49,147 bases of DNA. It comes from Candidatus Adlerbacteria bacterium. Its GTDB lineage: Bacteria > Patescibacteriota > Minisyncoccia > Phycocordibacterales > SBAW01. The position numbers and the translations under genes were made by a program. The stretch spans positions 1-49,147 of the forward strand of contig CAIUOD010000001.1 in NCBI GenBank assembly GCA_903900775.1. Reading direction: 5' to 3'. A model generated the notes under the pieces. That model saw nothing but the letters and a program-made list of their open reading frames with translations, did not search any database and was not told the DNA's origin. Below are positions 23,834-32,407 of the stretch, in pieces (position 1 is the first letter of the stretch; the number at the start of each line of letters is the position of its first letter).

Positions 23834-23858
23834 AACGCCCCGCTTAACGCGGGGCGTT
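23834..23858 (+). terminator. Terminator of rnpB
   Basis: AACGCCCCGC (23834-23843) and GCGGGGCGTT (23849-23858) form a perfect 10-bp stem with a 5-nt loop, followed by TGCCTTTCT. It lies just after the mature RNA 3' end. Confidence 0.85.
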
Positions 23859-23921
23859 TGCCTTTCTACCCAAGAACCACCGGCTTTAGCCGGTGTGGGC
23901 GTTTCAAGGCGTAGCCCATGA

Positions 23922-23963
23922 GAAAATCACCGTGGTCGATATTACCAACCAACGGTGATTTTC
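23922..23963 (+). promoter_or_regulatory. tnpA leader hairpin sequestering the RBS
   Basis: GAAAATCACCGT (23922-23933) and ACGGTGATTTTC (23952-23963) pair perfectly over 12 bp, with an 18-nt loop. The right arm contains GGTGA and ends one base before the tnpA ATG, so the structure would hide the ribosome-binding region. In IS200 such a leader stem keeps transposase synthesis low. Confidence 0.75.
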
Positions 23964-23964
23964 C

Positions 23965-24384
23965 ATGGCGAACAGACGTCTGTATCAGCAAACCCATGCT
24001 ACCTGGGTCTGCGACTATCACATTGTATGGTGTCCCAAGTACCGCGGGAAGGTACTCAAAGACCCCTACGTCAAACAAGAACTCAAGCGCATGTTCAAAC
24101 TCATAGCGCGGTGGAAGGATCTCAAAATCCACGCCTGGCACATTGGTGACGAACACATACACCTGTACGTTTCCATCCCACCCAAATATTCAGCCGCATA
24201 CATTATTCAAATCCTGAAAGGGAAGACTTCCAGCTGGCTGAAGAAGAAAACCAAGCAGTTTCCCCAGGGTACGCTTTGGGCACGCGGGTACTTCGTTTCC
24301 ACCATCGGCGGCAACGAGCATCAAATCAAGAGCTACATTAACAACCAGAGTCATCACCAAAAGGATATGCCGCAGTTGTTCTAG
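23965..24384 (+). CDS. tnpA: IS200/IS605 transposase TnpA (Y1 HUH)
   Basis: A 139-residue single-domain transposase, the normal length for the family. Signatures are WVCDYHIVWCPKYRGKVL, WHIGDEHIHLYVSIPPKYS with the HxH (HUH) metal-binding pair, KGKTSSWLKKKT and the C-terminal helix YINNQ with the nucleophilic Tyr. It cuts and joins single-stranded element ends at hairpins next to short guide sequences. All catalytic residues are present, so it may be active. Its translation start directly follows the sequestering leader stem. Confidence 0.95.
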   Translation: MANRRLYQQTHATWVCDYHIVWCPKYRGKVLKDPYVKQELKRMFKLIARWKDLKIHAWHIGDEHIHLYVSIPPKYSAAYIIQILKGKTSSWLKKKTKQFPQGTLWARGYFVSTIGGNEHQIKSYINNQSHHQKDMPQLF

Positions 24385-24458
24385 CCCCGCTACTGCGGGG
24401 CAGGTTAGAAACCGCCGGCTTTGTGCCGGCGGTTGTCATTGGCGGGCCTTTCTGTGGA

Positions 24459-24486
24459 TTTTACATATCTTTTACCGTAGTATACT
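24459..24486 (+). promoter_or_regulatory. Predicted promoter of the O-antigen-ligase-like gene
   Basis: TATACT (24481-24486) lies 6 bp before the ATG at 24493. TTTACA (24460-24465) is a possible -35 at a short 15-bp spacing. The arrangement again predicts a leaderless transcript and lies just beyond the IS right end. Confidence 0.45.
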
Positions 24487-24492
24487 AAACTC

Positions 24493-26841
24493 ATGTCACC
24501 ACAAATTGTTTCGTTTTTTCGAAATATACAACCAAAGTTTTTCTTATCTTGGTCCCGCCGGTTCTTCCTCGTGGGGGTTGCGCTTTCTATATTATTTGTC
24601 ATTCCTCTCCCGTGGTTCCCGCTCCAGCTTGGTAAACTCGCTATCTTCTCCTTATCTCTTTTCGTCTCACTGCTCCTTTTTGTACTTGGCGGGGGCATGC
24701 GTACTATCTCAAAAACTTCCGGTTCGCTGTTGGCGCTCGCCGTGTGGTCTTTGCCGCTCGCGTATCTCGTCTCATGGCTTTTGTCGGCCGATCGATTTGT
24801 GGGAGTGCTCGGATCATCAATCGAACAAGACACGTTGCTTTTTGTAATACTGTGCTCGCTGGCGTTTATGCTCGGTTTTGCGCTCCTGCGGAGCACTCAC
24901 GGTGCGCGGATGCTCATGAAGACCGCGGCCGCCGCTGTCGGCGTGGCGGCACTCTTCCAAATCATCGTCATTGTTTTCGGCACTCATCTCGTGCCGTTCT
25001 CGGTTTTTAGCGACCACTCGGTCAATGTGGTAGGCAAGTGGAACGATCTCGGTCTCTTAGCCGGGCTCCTGCTCCTTCTTTTGATCGGCTGGCTAGAATG
25101 GGCCTCAGGCTCGCTTATACAGCGGGTCTTGGCCGGGGTCGGCGCCTTTTTGTTACTGTGTCTGCTAGCGGTGATCCAATTTCCGCTCGTGTGGGCGCTG
25201 GTGCTCGCGGGCGCGGCTCTCTGTGGAACCCTTTTCTTCTTACTGCATCGCCCTGAAGGGCTACGGGCGTCTTTCCCTCGAGTGTCCATGGCAGGGGTGG
25301 TGCTTGCGGCGATCTTGCTGGTGTGGGGAGCGGCGGTCAACACCGGCCTCACTTCGCTTTTCCCGGTCTCGGCGCTTGAAGTCCGCCCCTCGTTCTCCTC
25401 AACGCTTGAGGTCGATCGCGCTACGCACGGCGCCTCGGCGCGGCAGCTTTTCTTTGGGGCGGGCCCCAACACCTTCGGCGATGCGTGGCTCTTGCATAAA
25501 CCAGCAGGCGTCAATCAAACACTTTTTTGGAATTTGAATTTCAACCTCGGTTTCAGCACTTTTCTCACCGCGCTCCAGAGCGTCGGGCTCCTCGGGGCGC
25601 TCGCCTGGCTCGCCCCGCTCCTCTTGCTCCTCTATGGGCTTGTGCGTTATCTGCGTGCCCCGCCGCGGCGCGAGTGGGCGACCGTCGCGGCGCTTTCACT
25701 CGTGGTCGGCTACTTCTGGTGCGCCCTGCTTTTGTATATCCCGAGCGAAAATCTGCTCCTCCTGGCGTTTGTCTTCGCTGGCGCCGCGTTTGGTTTGATG
25801 ATGTCTCTCACTTCTACATCGAGCGTGGCGCCTCCCACATCATCGGCGCGGCGGATAATCGCAGAGCGGGTTTTGATAGTGGCGGCGAGCGTGGCGCTCC
25901 TCATGCTCTCTCTGTGGGGAGCGGTGGGGGTCGGTCGGCGTTTCGTGAGTGAAATCTTTGTTAATCAGGGCTCCTTGCTTTCGGCTCAACCGCAAAACGC
26001 GCTTGCTTTAGCTGTACGTGCGCAGAGAGTCGAAAAAACATCCGACAATCTGCGCCTCGGCCTTACGGCCGGCTACGCGCTTCTCCAGCAATTGGCGAAC
26101 AATTCCAAGCCCTCTCCAGAAGAACAGCAACAGTTCGTGGTGCAAGCTCAACAGACGCTGGCCGTGGGCCAGCAGGCAGTGCTCCTCAATCCGCATGATT
26201 ATCAGGCGTTCTTAACACTCGGGAATCTATACGCGCTCTTGAGTTCGGTGGGTATCTCGGGCGCCGGCCAGAGCGCGGTGGATGCGTACCAAAGCGCCGC
26301 CGAGATTAATCCAACCGATCCTGAAATCCCGCTCCAGCTCGCGCGGCTTGCTCAGGCGAGCGGCAACGATTCGGCCGCAGAGAATTTTCTCTCCCAAGCG
26401 CTTACGCTAAAACCAAATTACACCGACGCCATCCTTTTCGTTGTCCAGTACGCGGTCGCTCACAATGACATCCCCACGGCTATCGCGGCGGCGGGGCAGG
26501 CGGTACAAAGTGCCCCCGGCATCCCGTCCTCGTGGTTTGAGCTTGGGCTTCTCTACTACAGCAAAAATGATTTTGCGAACGCGATTCCCGCGCTTGAGCA
26601 AGCAGTGAAGCTCGAGAACGATTATGCGAACGCGCGGTACTTCCTCGGGCTTTCCTATGCCGCCCAGGGCCGCGCCACGGATGCCGTCGCACAGTTCGAA
26701 AATCTGGCGACGACAAACCCCAACAACGCCGAAGTCGCGCTCATTCTCAACAACCTCAAGCAAGGCAAAGAGCCCTTCGCTGGGGCTAAGCCGCCAATCA
26801 CTCCCACCCCGCAGGAGCGCGCCACTGCTCCGCTCCCTTAA
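24493..26841 (+). CDS. O-antigen-ligase-like membrane protein with TPR repeats
   Basis: A 782-residue protein. Residues about 20-480 form a polytopic membrane domain of about twelve helices. Its long extracytoplasmic loop contains RQLFFGAGPNTFGDAWLLHKP and NLNFNLGFSTFLTALQSVG, the pattern of Wzy/WaaL (PF04932) polymerases and ligases. The C-terminal half (about 490-770) is a series of TPR-like helical pairs, for example ALTLKPNYTDAILF and LGLLYYSKNDFANAIPALEQA. Such fusions are regular in candidate-phyla genomes. It likely attaches or polymerises surface glycan, or glycosylates proteins, with the TPR region binding a partner. murJ follows 6 bp downstream, so the two are one transcript. The GC-rich composition matches the chromosome. 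Confidence 0.82.
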   Translation: MSPQIVSFFRNIQPKFFLSWSRRFFLVGVALSILFVIPLPWFPLQLGKLAIFSLSLFVSLLLFVLGGGMRTISKTSGSLLALAVWSLPLAYLVSWLLSADRFVGVLGSSIEQDTLLFVILCSLAFMLGFALLRSTHGARMLMKTAAAAVGVAALFQIIVIVFGTHLVPFSVFSDHSVNVVGKWNDLGLLAGLLLLLLIGWLEWASGSLIQRVLAGVGAFLLLCLLAVIQFPLVWALVLAGAALCGTLFFLLHRPEGLRASFPRVSMAGVVLAAILLVWGAAVNTGLTSLFPVSALEVRPSFSSTLEVDRATHGASARQLFFGAGPNTFGDAWLLHKPAGVNQTLFWNLNFNLGFSTFLTALQSVGLLGALAWLAPLLLLLYGLVRYLRAPPRREWATVAALSLVVGYFWCALLLYIPSENLLLLAFVFAGAAFGLMMSLTSTSSVAPPTSSARRIIAERVLIVAASVALLMLSLWGAVGVGRRFVSEIFVNQGSLLSAQPQNALALAVRAQRVEKTSDNLRLGLTAGYALLQQLANNSKPSPEEQQQFVVQAQQTLAVGQQAVLLNPHDYQAFLTLGNLYALLSSVGISGAGQSAVDAYQSAAEINPTDPEIPLQLARLAQASGNDSAAENFLSQALTLKPNYTDAILFVVQYAVAHNDIPTAIAAAGQAVQSAPGIPSSWFELGLLYYSKNDFANAIPALEQAVKLENDYANARYFLGLSYAAQGRATDAVAQFENLATTNPNNAEVALILNNLKQGKEPFAGAKPPITPTPQERATAPLP

Positions 26842-26847
26842 TAAACT

Positions 26848-28518
26848 ATGCCCCGCTCATTCTTATCCGTCGTTGGCCGCGAAGTGAGGGGCGTCCATCA
26901 GGCGGCATACGTCTTAGCGGGTTTTGCATTGTGTTCCCAATTGCTCGCGCTCTTGCGCGATAGGTTGCTCGCGGCCTCCTTTGGCGCCTCGCATACGCTC
27001 GATGTGTATTACGCGGCGTTCCGCGTCCCGGACCTGCTCTTTGCAACCGTTGCTTCGCTCCTCTCGCTCTACGCGCTCTTGCCGGTTCTCTCGCGCCTCG
27101 AGCGCGGGCATGAAGGGCAGATGGTCTCGTTCCTCGAACAGATCCTCCTTTTCTTTTTTGTGGGCATGGGTATGGTCGCCGCAGTAGCATGGATTTTTGC
27201 ACCCTGGCTCGCCACATTGATAGCGCCGGGGGTCTCTGGTTCTGGACTTGTCTTGCTCATGCGCATTCTCTTACTCCAACCAATCTTTTTGGGTGCCTCC
27301 AATATTCTTGCCTCGCTCACCCAGTTGCGCCACCGTTTCTTTCTCTACTCGCTCTCACCGGTGCTCTACAACCTCGGCATTATATTCGGCGTCGTCGTGC
27401 TCTATCCGCACCTGGGGCTCGCGGGCTTAGGCTGGGGCGTCGTGTTGGGCGCACTCCTGCATGCGGGGATACAAGTGCCGGCGTTCTTGGTAGAGAAATC
27501 CGAGCGCCTGCCCGCCTCGGCGGTGTGGAAGGATTTGCGTTTCGTTTTGGGGCTCTCGGTGCCGCGCACGCTGGCTTTGGCGGCCAACCAAATATCGCTC
27601 ATCGCGCTTACCTTTTTTGCCTCACTTCTCTCGACTGGTTCTATTGCCGTTTTAACTTTTGCCTACAATTTACAAGCCGTGCCACTCACCATCATTGGCG
27701 TCTCGTATTCGGTCGCGGCCTTCCCAACACTCTCGCGGCTCCATGCGGCAGGGGAGCGCATACAATTTGGGGAATATTTGGAGACGGCGCTCCGGCACAT
27801 CTTTTTTTGGTGTATACCGGCGACTATCTTCACCATCGTACTGCGCGCGCAATTGGTGCGGGTTATTTTGGGCGCAGGCGCGTTTAGTTGGGCGGCCACA
27901 CGGCTCACGGCCGCGGCACTCGCGCTCATGGTGATTTCTTTAGCGGCGCAGTCGGCGGCCTTCCTTATTGCGCGGGCCTACTATGCGGCAGGCGATAGCC
28001 GCAAACCGCTCTACTGGGGTGTTATTACTGTCGTTGTCTCTATCGCTTCTGCTCTTCTCTTTATTTTCCTCTTTCACGAAAACACTTTTGCGCGTAATTT
28101 TTTGGAGTCGCTCTTGCGCGTGAGCGATATCCCCGGCACGACGGTGCTCATGCTTGCTGCGGCGTATGCACTCGGCGCTATGGTGGGGTTTATGGTCGCG
28201 ATGACTGTTTTCGTGCGCGACTTTGCACTGCCAACTGAGCGAATAAAAAAACTATGCTTCCAAAGTTTTGCGGCCTCGGTTATTGGTGCGGGCGGCAGTT
28301 ATTTGGTGCTCGCGGCAACTGGCACCGCCGGCTCGGTCGACACAACACTCGGGCTGATACTGCAAGGGCTTTTGGCGGGAAGCCTGGGGCTCGCTATCAC
28401 CGGCTTCGTATTGGTCTTGCTTAAAAATCAGGAAATTACCGAGGCCGGTGAGGCATTCCGAAAGCGCTTTACGGCCAAATCTGCCGTGCCCGTCGAGGCC
28501 ACCGATGTGTCGTCATAA
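26848..28518 (+). CDS. murJ: Lipid II flippase MurJ
   Basis: A 556-residue MviN/MurJ-family transporter, with about fourteen helices. Family features are RDRLLAASFGASHTLDVYYAAFRVPDLLF at the N-terminus (the Arg residues and DxYxxAFxxPD motif), ILASLTQLRHRFF, and GVSYSVAAFPTLSRL. It flips the peptidoglycan precursor lipid II outward. This implies that the organism builds a peptidoglycan wall. It is co-transcribed with the O-antigen-ligase-like gene (6-bp gap), and lepA begins 26 bp downstream. Confidence 0.93.
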   Translation: MPRSFLSVVGREVRGVHQAAYVLAGFALCSQLLALLRDRLLAASFGASHTLDVYYAAFRVPDLLFATVASLLSLYALLPVLSRLERGHEGQMVSFLEQILLFFFVGMGMVAAVAWIFAPWLATLIAPGVSGSGLVLLMRILLLQPIFLGASNILASLTQLRHRFFLYSLSPVLYNLGIIFGVVVLYPHLGLAGLGWGVVLGALLHAGIQVPAFLVEKSERLPASAVWKDLRFVLGLSVPRTLALAANQISLIALTFFASLLSTGSIAVLTFAYNLQAVPLTIIGVSYSVAAFPTLSRLHAAGERIQFGEYLETALRHIFFWCIPATIFTIVLRAQLVRVILGAGAFSWAATRLTAAALALMVISLAAQSAAFLIARAYYAAGDSRKPLYWGVITVVVSIASALLFIFLFHENTFARNFLESLLRVSDIPGTTVLMLAAAYALGAMVGFMVAMTVFVRDFALPTERIKKLCFQSFAASVIGAGGSYLVLAATGTAGSVDTTLGLILQGLLAGSLGLAITGFVLVLLKNQEITEAGEAFRKRFTAKSAVPVEATDVSS

Positions 28519-28544
28519 CGAGCCAGAAATGCTAAAGTGGGTCG

Positions 28545-30392
28545 GTGCAGATACGTAATTTCTCCATAATCGCCCATATAGACCACGGCAAGTCGACTTT
28601 GGCCGACCGCTTTTTGGAACTGACTGGCACGATAGAAAAACGGAAGATGCGCGAGCAAGTGCTCGACTCGATGGAGCTTGAGCGCGAGCGCGGCATCACG
28701 ATAAAAATGCAGCCCGTCAGGATGATATATCATCCTGACAATAAAGAAGGGGATGCTTCTTTTCTACTCAACTTGATAGACACACCGGGGCATATCGACT
28801 TTGCCTACGAAGTCTCGCGCGCGCTCACGGCCGTCGAGGGTGCGATTCTCTTGGTAGATGCGACCCAGGGTGTACAGGCGCAGACGCTCTCGGTTTTGCG
28901 CGCGGCACAAGAGCTCGGGCTCGTGGTGGTGCCGGCGCTCTCGAAGGTCGACTCGCCTCTGGCGCGTGTCGAGGAGGTGCGCGAACAGGTCGCCAAACTG
29001 TTGAGTATTGCTCCCGAGGACATTCTTTTGTGCTCGGGCCGAACAGGGGAGGGCGTCGAAGCGCTTCTTGAGGCGGTCATCGAAAAAATTCCACCTCCGA
29101 CAAATCTCCTTCCACAAAAGTCCTCGGGCCGCCCTTCGGGCTTCCAGACTTTTGCTACAGGAGATTCGTCTCCGCGTGGTCTAATTTTCGACTTTCAATA
29201 TTCTGATCACCAAGGCGTGATCATTTATTTACGTGTTTTCGAAGGGCATCTTAAAAAAGGCGACGCGCTCGAGTTTGCTGCCGGTGGGCGCGGCTTTAAT
29301 GCGCTCGAGGTGGGGACCTTTGCGCCGGCGCCTACGGCGCTCCCAGCTGGGCTCGGGGCAGGCGAGATCGGCTATGTGGTCACGGGTGTTAAAGAGCCAG
29401 GTTTGGCGCGCATCGGCGACACGGTGCGTGCTCGCGGTTCAAAAACACTACCTTTACCGGGCTTTGCACAGCCGAGCCCGGTGGTGTGGGCGAGCGTCTA
29501 CCCCGAGAGTCAGGACGGGTTCGTGGCGCTCCGCCAAGCGCTCTCGCGCCTACGCCTCTCGGACTCCTCGCTTTCGTTTGAGGAGGAGTCCTCGGGCATG
29601 CTCGGGCGGGGATTCCGCTGCGGATTCCTCGGTATGCTCCATCTCGAGATTGTCACCGAGCGCCTGCGCCGCGAATTTAGCCTCGGGCTAGTCGTCACCA
29701 CGCCGACCGTTACCTACGAAGTTGAATTAAAAAATGGCGAACGCAAAACGGTCTACAGCCCGGTGCAGTTCCCCGACTACGGCGACATTGCGCACGTCTG
29801 GGAGCCGTATGTCGAAGCCGAAATTCTTTTGCCGTCGCAGTATCTTGGCGCGCTTTCAAACCTCCTCTTCGCCCACGAGGCGGCAACCGAGTCGACCGAA
29901 AATTTCTCGACCGATCGCGTAAAAGTGCGCGCGGTGATGCCGCTGCGTGAGCTGATGCGCAACTTTTTCGATAAATTAAAAAGCGTCTCTCAAGGTTACG
30001 CCTCGGTTTCGTGGAGTCTGCGCGAGCTTCGCTCGGCCGAAGTCGCGCGGCTCGATGTGTTGGTTGCCGAGGAGCCGGTGCCGGCCTTTTGTCGCATCAT
30101 CGCGGTGCATCGTGCCGAAGAGGAGGCAAAAGCGGCGGTCGAGAAACTCTACACCATTTTACCGCGGCAAATGTTCACCACCAAAATCCAAGGCTTTGCT
30201 CTGGGCCGCATCATCTCGTCACGCACGCTCTCGGCTTTGAGCAAAGATGTTACCCAGCACATGTATGGCGGCGACATAACCCGCAAGATGAAACTGCGCG
30301 AGAAGCAAAAGAAGGGCAAGAAGAAAATGCGCGAGCGCGGCCGCGTCAACATCCCCGAGGAGGTCTTCCTCAAGATGGTGAAAAGCGACTAG
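28545..30392 (+). CDS. lepA: Elongation factor 4 (LepA)
   Basis: A 615-residue translational GTPase, near the usual 600. The GTPase motifs are [15 protein letters not shown] (G1), RERGITI (G2), [10 protein letters not shown] (G3) and the switch-region PALSKVD (G4, normally N-KID in LepA). The EF4-specific tail has [20 protein letters not shown] and the closing IPEEVFLKM. It acts on stalled or mis-translocated ribosomes. The start is GTG at 28545 and there is no clear Shine-Dalgarno. In G4, the usual Asn is replaced by Ser (LSKVD instead of NKID), a small anomaly. Confidence 0.96.
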   Translation: MQIRNFSIIAHIDHGKSTLADRFLELTGTIEKRKMREQVLDSMELERERGITIKMQPVRMIYHPDNKEGDASFLLNLIDTPGHIDFAYEVSRALTAVEGAILLVDATQGVQAQTLSVLRAAQELGLVVVPALSKVDSPLARVEEVREQVAKLLSIAPEDILLCSGRTGEGVEALLEAVIEKIPPPTNLLPQKSSGRPSGFQTFATGDSSPRGLIFDFQYSDHQGVIIYLRVFEGHLKKGDALEFAAGGRGFNALEVGTFAPAPTALPAGLGAGEIGYVVTGVKEPGLARIGDTVRARGSKTLPLPGFAQPSPVVWASVYPESQDGFVALRQALSRLRLSDSSLSFEEESSGMLGRGFRCGFLGMLHLEIVTERLRREFSLGLVVTTPTVTYEVELKNGERKTVYSPVQFPDYGDIAHVWEPYVEAEILLPSQYLGALSNLLFAHEAATESTENFSTDRVKVRAVMPLRELMRNFFDKLKSVSQGYASVSWSLRELRSAEVARLDVLVAEEPVPAFCRIIAVHRAEEEAKAAVEKLYTILPRQMFTTKIQGFALGRIISSRTLSALSKDVTQHMYGGDITRKMKLREKQKKGKKKMRERGRVNIPEEVFLKMVKSD

Positions 30393-30393
30393 C

Positions 30394-30498
30394 TTAAAAA
30401 AGCAACGAGAAGTAGGCCGCGAGCATGCTCACAATAACGGCGATTGCCAACACCCAGGTGAGGATCCGCAGGTATCGTTGATGATTTTTCCCAAACAT
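30394..30498 (-). CDS. Small membrane protein (34 residues)
   Basis: A 34-codon frame below the track cut-off, running from ATG at 30498 to TAA at 30394. It encodes MFGKNHQRYLRILTWVLAIA followed by VIVSMLAAYFSLLF. A short basic N-terminus precedes one transmembrane helix, a form common among CPR micro-proteins. It is divergent from the ftsB-like gene with 19 bp between starts and convergent to lepA. No Shine-Dalgarno is seen. Composition and placement support it, but homology is not recognised. Confidence 0.45.
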   Translation of the reverse strand: MFGKNHQRYLRILTWVLAIAVIVSMLAAYFSLLF

Positions 30499-30517
30499 AT
30501 GTTGTACACTAGCATAT

Positions 30518-30910
30518 ATGCGCGAGTTTAAAAAGCGCCGCAGTCGTCACGGAGAGTACCTCTATGTAGGGGCGCGCACCCTGGGTGTTGTGGCCCTTTT
30601 TATCATCACCATAGCCGCCGCGCGGGCGGCGTGGGGGATGTATGGCAAGCTCGCCGAGGCAACTCAAGGCCAAGAAGAAGCCCAAGGACAACTCGCGACT
30701 CTGGAGGGCCAAAAAGCCTCGGTGACCACCTCAATACACGATCTTTCATCTGATCGTGGGCTCGAGTCCCAGGTCCGGGAGCGCTACGACCTCGCGCGCC
30801 CCGGGGAGGGCGAGATAGATATTGTCGAAGATTCATCCAGCAGTGCCGTGAGCTCTACACCTCCACCGAGCCCTTGGCACCGCCTCATAAGCGCGCTCTT
30901 CGGGTGGTAG
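30518..30910 (+). CDS. Septum formation initiator (FtsB/DivIC-like)
   Basis: A 130-residue bitopic protein. A basic cytoplasmic tail (MREFKKRRSRHGEY) precedes one transmembrane helix (about 20-42), then a coiled coil (LAEATQGQEEAQGQLATLEGQ) and the LESQVRERYDLARPGEGEI segment, which is the typical FtsB/DivIC end (REeyglarpGE). A Ser/Pro-rich tail follows. FtsB-type proteins bridge FtsL and FtsQ in the divisome. FtsL and FtsQ are not seen here. Confidence 0.8.
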   Translation: MREFKKRRSRHGEYLYVGARTLGVVALFIITIAAARAAWGMYGKLAEATQGQEEAQGQLATLEGQKASVTTSIHDLSSDRGLESQVRERYDLARPGEGEIDIVEDSSSSAVSSTPPPSPWHRLISALFGW

Positions 30911-30950
30911 TGCCGTGCACTGCGAAGCTCCCGACTAGGGAGCGAAGTAG

Positions 30951-31021
30951 TGCGGATAGGGAGAATCGAACTCCCGCCCGGTGCTTGGGAAGCACCTGTT
31001 CTGCCACTAAACTATATCCGC
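30951..31021 (-). tRNA. tRNA-Gly(CCC)
   Basis: On the minus strand, GCGGATA opens a 7-bp acceptor closed by TATCCGC. The anticodon stem GGTGC/GCACC holds loop TTCCCAA with anticodon CCC. The T-loop TTCGATT lies in GGGAG/CTCCC. Discriminator A; no encoded CCA. Confidence 0.95.
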
Positions 31022-31037
31022 GTTTGCTCACGCATTA

Positions 31038-31046
31038 TGCTATACT
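31038..31046 (+). promoter_or_regulatory. Extended -10 promoter for the glutaredoxin gene
   Basis: TGCTATACT (31038-31046) is a TGn-extended -10 element without a clear -35. It lies 36 bp upstream of the glutaredoxin ATG and just outside the 5' end of the divergent tRNA-Gly gene. Confidence 0.5.
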
Positions 31047-31081
31047 ATTGTGCACCTACTAACAACTAATCATCCTGCGGT

Positions 31082-31324
31082 ATGGCAAAAAACGTCACCA
31101 TTTATTCGACCCCGACCTGTCACTTTTGCCACATGGCAAAAGAGTTCTTCGCGGAGAAAAATATCACCTACACAGCCTATGATGTCGCGGCCGACGCCGA
31201 TAAACGCGCCGAAATGATGAAATTGACGGGCCAAATGGGCGTGCCGGTCATCGTCATCGACAATCAAGTTTTGGTCGGCTTCGACCGCGAAAAAGTCGCC
31301 GCCCAATTGGGGGTTGAGGCGTAG
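31082..31324 (+). CDS. Glutaredoxin/NrdH-like redox protein
   Basis: An 80-residue thioredoxin-fold protein. The active site is STPTCHFCHMAKEFF (CHFC), and the cis-Pro lies in GVPVIVIDNQVLVGFD. Length and GFD ending match the glutaredoxin/NrdH group. It reduces disulfides, probably in the cytoplasm, since no signal sequence is present. It is monocistronic, with a strong bidirectional hairpin 25 bp after the stop. Confidence 0.92.
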   Translation: MAKNVTIYSTPTCHFCHMAKEFFAEKNITYTAYDVAADADKRAEMMKLTGQMGVPVIVIDNQVLVGFDREKVAAQLGVEA

Positions 31325-31349
31325 ATTCGGCTCTTTTACTTAGATAAAG

Positions 31350-31379
31350 AAAGCCGCCTGCTACGTAGCAGGCGGCTTT
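31350..31379. terminator. Bidirectional terminator
   Basis: AAAGCCGCCTGCT (31350-31362) and AGCAGGCGGCTTT (31367-31379) form a perfect 13-bp stem around ACGT. It serves the glutaredoxin gene on + and the convergent hypothetical gene on -. The stop codon of the latter (31361) lies inside the stem. Confidence 0.88.
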
Positions 31380-32182
31380 GAGGTGATCTCCTTGTCGGCA
31401 ATGTCGAGCATTGCCGCGAGACCTGAGATGAGACAGAGCTGTTGAGCCGGGGCGTCGAGATTGTGGCATCCGAGGTCGTGTCCTTCACCTTTACCCCGAG
31501 TCCACCAATCCATAGTGTCCAGGCTGCAGGCGTTGCCGACGCAATTAAGGAAGAACGCGCCGTTCTCGCGGAAGTGCGCGCGGAAGTCACCGTAAGGGTT
31601 CGGCCCCTTCTGCTTCCTTACCTTAAAGACACCCATGGTGTTCCAGGCTAAGAACATCGCTTCCTCAACTTCTTCGAGTCGGTCGCGGTTTGTGTAGACG
31701 CCCTCGACCCAGTCGGCGAGTGCGGGCGATGCGGTACCCCCAAGTGGGGCGGCATGGAATCCACCTTTAATGTCCACAAAGCCTTGGAGCTCTACGAGTT
31801 GGAAGCGATTGGGATCCGACGGAGATTCTTCCTTGAGAAAGTCCTTTACGAATTCAGAACAGGAATAGAGGATCCCGAGCAGGATTTCGAAGCTTACCGC
31901 GGTAATATCCTGCCTACGGAGCAGCGGCGCCCGGAGTATCAGATATCCGTTTTCGATTCCGGCGGCACTCATTGCCCCGTTGAAACCGAAACCTTGGCGC
32001 AGATTTGGTTCCCAGCTCTTAAATCTCCATTGTGCTTGGATATCAGGTATGCCTCGGTGCATAGCTAAGATTCTCGAAAGTTGGTCGACGCATGGCTCCC
32101 AGATTGCCACGCGGATAGCGGGCGGATCGCTCCTCTCGAACGAGAAGGAGAACCGCCGCCGTTCGTTCTCGTATTTAAGCAC
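31361..32182 (-). CDS. Hypothetical soluble protein (273 residues)
   Basis: I do not recognise this protein. It is soluble, without signal peptide or membrane helix, and contains several Trp/Cys positions such as NPYGDFRAHFRENGAFFLN, CVGNACSLDTMDWWTRGKG and CHNLDAPAQQLCLISGLAAM. GTG at 32182 is the chosen start because AGAGGAG lies 8 bp upstream; the track's 32245 has no such site. Its 3' end overlaps the terminator stem. It stands alone between tRNA-Arg and glutaredoxin, and its composition matches the chromosome. Cys pairs could bind metal, but no known motif is evident. Confidence 0.72.
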   Translation of the reverse strand: MLKYENERRRFSFSFERSDPPAIRVAIWEPCVDQLSRILAMHRGIPDIQAQWRFKSWEPNLRQGFGFNGAMSAAGIENGYLILRAPLLRRQDITAVSFEILLGILYSCSEFVKDFLKEESPSDPNRFQLVELQGFVDIKGGFHAAPLGGTASPALADWVEGVYTNRDRLEEVEEAMFLAWNTMGVFKVRKQKGPNPYGDFRAHFRENGAFFLNCVGNACSLDTMDWWTRGKGEGHDLGCHNLDAPAQQLCLISGLAAMLDIADKEITSKPPAT

Positions 32183-32258
32183 GGTACCGTCTCCTCTTGA
32201 GGTTGATCTGCCTGGGATAGTAGGTGAGAAGTATATAAAAGTCAAAAAAATAAACCAG

Positions 32259-32330
32259 TGCCCTCGGCAGGAATCGAACCCACATCAACCCCTTAGGACG
32301 GGGCTGTTCTATCCATTGAACTACGAGGGC
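32259..32330 (-). tRNA. tRNA-Arg(CCT)
   Basis: On the minus strand, GCCCTCG pairs with CGAGGGC as acceptor. The anticodon stem GCCCC/GGGGT holds loop GTCCTAA with anticodon CCT. The T-loop is TTCGATT. Discriminator A; no encoded CCA. Confidence 0.94.
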
Positions 32331-32407
32331 TTGCCCGCCTTGGGCCGGGCCTGCGCGCCAGGGCGGCAGTGGATAAACGCTAACACTATTCTGCTAGAAT
32401 AAAAAGC

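Larger units (their letters stand above)
23870..24440 (+). mobile_element. IS200/IS605-family element (tnpA only)
   Basis: The element consists of a left-end hairpin, a 5' leader hairpin, tnpA and right-end hairpins. Left: CACCGGC-TTTA-GCCGGTG (23878-23895). Right: ACCGCCGGC-TTTGT-GCCGGCGGT (24411-24433), with an additional CCCCGC-TACT-GCGGGG (24385-24400) just after the stop. There is no terminal inverted repeat, as expected for this family, which moves as single-stranded DNA. No tnpB/omega-RNA is present, so this is the IS200 type. Element limits are estimated from the hairpins. It is inserted between rnpB and the next gene. Confidence 0.87.

Noticed and set aside
23267-23847. ORFs over the RT 3' end and RNase P RNA
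   Set aside because: They are shadows of the RT coding sequence and the structured rnpB gene.
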